The position numbers and the translations under genes were made by a program. This document shows, piece after piece, positions 59,822-62,615 of a stretch of DNA of 62,615 nt; positions within the stretch are counted from its first letter, which is position 1, and each line of letters starts with the position of its first letter. The stretch covers positions 1 through 62,615 of the forward strand of contig CAZLBC010000021.1 of the NCBI GenBank assembly GCA_964557575.1. Direction: 5' to 3'. The DNA is from CAZLBC01 sp964557575. Lineage in GTDB: Bacteria; Planctomycetota; Phycisphaerae; SM23-33. The notes beneath the pieces are model-generated. The model was not told the DNA's origin. It did no database searches and saw only the letters and a program-made list of their open reading frames with translations.

Positions 59822-61750
59822 ATGGCTGGAAACAAGATAATCGGGATAGATCTCGGAACGACCAACAGTGTTGTCACCGTCATGGAAGGCGGTGAGCCGA
59901 AGGTACTGATAAACGAGCAGGGTTCACGCATAACGCCTTCCGTGGTGGCCTTTACGGAAAAGGGAGAACGGCTGGTGGGACAGCCGGCCCGGCACCAGCA
60001 GGTGACCAATCCCGGAAATACCGTTTTTTCGATCAAGCGATTCATGGGGCGCCGCCACCGCGAGGTGTCGGCCGAGGAAAAAATAGTTCCCTATACCGTC
60101 AAGGGCGGCGCGGACGAACTGGTAAAGGTCGAGGCGCGATCAAAGGAGTATACCCCCCAGGAAATCTCGGCCATGGTTCTGCAGAGCCTCAAGAAGACTG
60201 CCGAAGATTACCTCGGCGAGGAAGTGGGGCGGGCGGTTATCACCGTACCGGCGTACTTCAACGACAGCCAGAGAACCGCCACGAAGGAGGCCGGCGAGAT
60301 CGCGGGTTTGACGGTTGAGAGAATCATAAACGAGCCGACCGCAGCGGCCCTTGCCTACGGTGTGGACAGCAAGAAGTCGGAAAAGATAGCGGTGTTCGAT
60401 TTCGGCGGCGGGACGTTCGACATTTCACTGCTTGAAATCGGCGATAACGTCTACGAGGTCCTCGCCACCAACGGCGATACGCACCTGGGCGGGGACGACC
60501 TGGATGAGATGCTGATCAATTATATTGCCGATGAATTCAAGAAAAACGAGGGCATCGATCTCAGGAATGACGCGATGGCCCTTCAGCGGCTCAAAGAGGC
60601 GGCCGAGAAGGCAAAGTGCGAACTCTCCACCGCCATGGAAGCCAACGTGAACCTTCCCTTCATCACCGCGGATGCGAACGGGCCGAAACATCTCACGATG
60701 ACTGTTTCACGGGCGAAGTACGAGTCCCTGATCGAATCCGTGCTCCAGAAGCTCGTCAAGCCGTGCAAGGATTGTCTCTCGGACGCCAAGTTGTCTGCCG
60801 GCGATATCAACGAGGTGCTCCTGGTAGGCGGATCGACCCGCATACCGAAGGTCCGGGAGATCGTGAAGGAGTTGTTCGGCAAGGAACCAAACAAGTCGGT
60901 GAATCCCGACGAAGTGGTTTCCCTCGGCGCGGCTATCCAGGGCGGCATCATGTCCGGCGACGTGGAAGAGGAGATGGTCCTGCTCGACGTCACGCCGCTC
61001 TCGCTCGGGGTGGAAACGCTCGGCGGCGTGATGACGAAACTGATTGAGCGGAACACCACGATACCGACCGAGAAGAAAGAAACGTTTTCGACCGCCGCGG
61101 ACAACCAGTCCGAGGTGACCATCCACGTGTTGCAGGGCGAGCGCGAGTTCGCCCGGGACAATCGTACGCTCGGGCAGTTCAACCTGACGGGTATTCCGCC
61201 CGCGCCGCGCGGCGTGCCGCAGGTGGAGGTGACCTTTGCCATTGATGCCAACGGGATACTCAACGTGTCTGCAAAGGATCTCGGTACCGGCAAGGAGCAG
61301 TCCATAGAGATCAAGGGATCGAGCGGTCTCGAAGGCAACGAGATCGATCGGATGAAGAGGGACGCCGAGGAGCATGCCGATGAGGACAAAAAGAAGCGAG
61401 AAATCGTGGATTTGAAAAACCGGGGAGATGCCCTGGCCTACAACGTTGAAAAAATGCTCAATGAGGCGGGTGAAAATATCAGCGCCGAGGATCGGGGCAC
61501 TATCGAATCCGCCGTCTCTTCCCTGAAGGAGGCGTTGAAAGGCGACGATGCCGAGGCGATCAGAAGGGCCGTTCAGGGCGTTGAAGAGGCCTCGCACAAG
61601 ATATCGGAGGCGATGTACAAGGGGGCCGCCGCGGGTGATGCCGGCGGCGCGGCTCCCGGCGGAGCCGGTCCCGCCGCCGGTGACGAGAGCGGCACGGAGA
61701 AGCCGGACGACGAGGACGTAATCGATGCGGACTATGAAGTCAAAGAGTAA
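59822..61750 (+). CDS. dnaK: Hsp70 chaperone DnaK
   Basis: The 642 residues contain the ATPase domain (IGIDLGTTNSVV, VITVPAYFNDSQRTATKEAG, FDFGGGTFDISLLEIG, LLVGGSTRIPKV), the linker VLLDVTPLSLGVETLGG, the substrate-binding domain (NTTIPTEKKETFSTAADNQ) and the lid, ending in DEDVIDADYEVKE. GAGGTG lies before the ATG. No grpE or dnaJ is next to it; a lipoprotein hydrolase follows after 22 bases. Confidence 0.98.
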   Translation: MAGNKIIGIDLGTTNSVVTVMEGGEPKVLINEQGSRITPSVVAFTEKGERLVGQPARHQQVTNPGNTVFSIKRFMGRRHREVSAEEKIVPYTVKGGADELVKVEARSKEYTPQEISAMVLQSLKKTAEDYLGEEVGRAVITVPAYFNDSQRTATKEAGEIAGLTVERIINEPTAAALAYGVDSKKSEKIAVFDFGGGTFDISLLEIGDNVYEVLATNGDTHLGGDDLDEMLINYIADEFKKNEGIDLRNDAMALQRLKEAAEKAKCELSTAMEANVNLPFITADANGPKHLTMTVSRAKYESLIESVLQKLVKPCKDCLSDAKLSAGDINEVLLVGGSTRIPKVREIVKELFGKEPNKSVNPDEVVSLGAAIQGGIMSGDVEEEMVLLDVTPLSLGVETLGGVMTKLIERNTTIPTEKKETFSTAADNQSEVTIHVLQGEREFARDNRTLGQFNLTGIPPAPRGVPQVEVTFAIDANGILNVSAKDLGTGKEQSIEIKGSSGLEGNEIDRMKRDAEEHADEDKKKREIVDLKNRGDALAYNVEKMLNEAGENISAEDRGTIESAVSSLKEALKGDDAEAIRRAVQGVEEASHKISEAMYKGAAAGDAGGAAPGGAGPAAGDESGTEKPDDEDVIDADYEVKE

Positions 61751-61772
61751 TCCCGGCCCCCGACGGTGAACG

Positions 61773-62615
61773 GTGAAGGTGCGATCAATAAGCCGCGCGG
61801 TCCTGTTCTCCCTCGTCGGGTGTTCGACGGTACTCGCTTCCGGTTGCGGCCGGCGCCGCGGCGACTATATCACGGCTGACCGGCTGGAGAAGGGGCTCGT
61901 TATCGTCCTGCACGGTATAGAAGGTCCGAGTTATCTGAACAAGGAAATATGCCGCGGCCTCTCCATAGGGGGTGTCGCATATGCCATAAAGAATTATAAG
62001 TGGGGATCGGTCTGGGGAGTCTGGCATAACCTGAACGCGCAGCAGGATAATCGGCGAAAGGCCCGTCAACTGGCCCGGTGGATAGCCGGCTACCGCGAAG
62101 GATTCCCCGGCAGGCCCGTGTTTATCGTCGGACACAGCGGGGGCGGTGCCATCGGGCTGTGGGCCGTCGAGGCGATGGCCGGAGAGAATGCAATTGACGG
62201 GTTGATTCTCCTGAATGCCGCCCTTTCGGAGAGCTATGACCTCGGGACGGCACTGGAAAAGACCCGGCGGGGAATCGTGAATATTCATTCACAGCTCGAC
62301 TGGCTGTTGCTGGGAGTCGGTACCCGTCTTGCCGGGACCATGGACCGTGAGCACGGTAAATCCGCGGGCAAGGACGGATTCATTGTGCCGGACGGCGACG
62401 GCCGCTATCGAAAGTTGTTCCAGATCGGCTGGTCGCGGGATATGCTCGCGGCGGGACACTGGGGAGGGCACCTGTCGAGCGCCGCATCTCATTTCGTGGC
62501 CATGTACATCGCGCCCCTGATATTCGCACCGTCGTGGAACGAGGAGGTCATGGAAAACGTGGCCGCAGGGCACGGCAGCGTCCTCCCCCCGAACCCCCGC
62601 AGTGAACGGGGCTAG
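61773..62615 (+). CDS. Lipoprotein alpha/beta hydrolase
   Basis: The 280 residues have a lipoprotein signal (AVLFSLVGCSTVLASGC), then an alpha/beta hydrolase fold: IVLHGIEGPSYLN as oxyanion loop, the nucleophile elbow VGHSGGGAIGLWA, GLILLNAALS, and a likely His in AAGHWGGHLSSAASHF. The substrate is unknown. GTG start. The stop is the last codon of the window. It is probably read through from dnaK, as the gap of 22 bases has no terminator. Confidence 0.82.
   Translation: MKVRSISRAVLFSLVGCSTVLASGCGRRRGDYITADRLEKGLVIVLHGIEGPSYLNKEICRGLSIGGVAYAIKNYKWGSVWGVWHNLNAQQDNRRKARQLARWIAGYREGFPGRPVFIVGHSGGGAIGLWAVEAMAGENAIDGLILLNAALSESYDLGTALEKTRRGIVNIHSQLDWLLLGVGTRLAGTMDREHGKSAGKDGFIVPDGDGRYRKLFQIGWSRDMLAAGHWGGHLSSAASHFVAMYIAPLIFAPSWNEEVMENVAAGHGSVLPPNPRSERG

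Overview
The window is one high-GC bacterial chromosome segment of about 62.6 kb. It shows no phage, CRISPR array or rRNA. Several traits point to a Planctomycetota or related PVC-type bacterium: many signal-peptide proteins of unknown function, a C-terminal HEAT-like segment, an EF-G of the mitochondrial-like (spd) type, an ECF sigma factor with a short zinc-type anti-sigma factor, and a giant adhesin carrying DUF2341, LamG, C-type-lectin and PA14 modules. The phylum call is inference. A complete mre set is present, so cell shape is probably MreB-dependent.

Layout. 1-14927 (minus): most of one giant surface protein, at least 4,975 codons, running off the left edge, with its own promoter and a long structured leader. 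15.4-19.3 kb (plus): a protease-like PDZ protein that seems to have lost its catalytic residues, uvrC, a MITE-like element inserted exactly at the uvrC stop codon, and lgt. 19.5-22.1 kb: a degenerate receiver protein, groES and groEL, behind a near-consensus sigma-54 promoter and closed by a strong terminator. 22.1-29.4 kb: a lipoprotein, priA, and two related secreted proteins built of repeated beta modules. 29.6-33.5 kb: a HAD phosphatase and hisD-hisC-hisB. 33.5-35.7 kb (minus): rpmI-rplT-pheS and a small membrane protein. 35.8-46.9 kb: a PEGA lipoprotein with lnt, a coiled-coil/membrane pair followed by mreB, cinA, a discoidin-like lipoprotein, a B12-binding radical SAM protein, then mreC-mreD. 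46.9-49.1 kb: tRNA-Leu(UAA), a DUF502 membrane protein and two adjacent toxin-antitoxin pairs. 49.4-52.7 kb: two Hsp20 genes behind a second near-consensus sigma-54 promoter, then trxA, nnrE and class II aldolase. 52.7-62.6 kb: a lipoprotein, EF-G, an ECF sigma/anti-sigma unit with a secreted protein, a divergent AnmK, dnaK with a weaker sigma-54-like promoter, and a lipoprotein alpha/beta hydrolase.

How the genes work together. Three chaperone units (groESL, hsp20-hsp20, dnaK) each have a GG-N10-G(C/T) sigma-54-type element 50-100 bases upstream and no CIRCE element. This suggests a sigma-54-driven protein-quality regulon, the most interesting observation here. Lgt and Lnt would process the many lipoproteins encoded nearby. 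MreB, MreC and MreD serve envelope elongation. Several genes (PEGA lipoprotein, mreC, both toxin-antitoxin pairs) have a -10 box ending 6-8 bases before the start codon and no ribosome-binding site, which suggests leaderless mRNAs.
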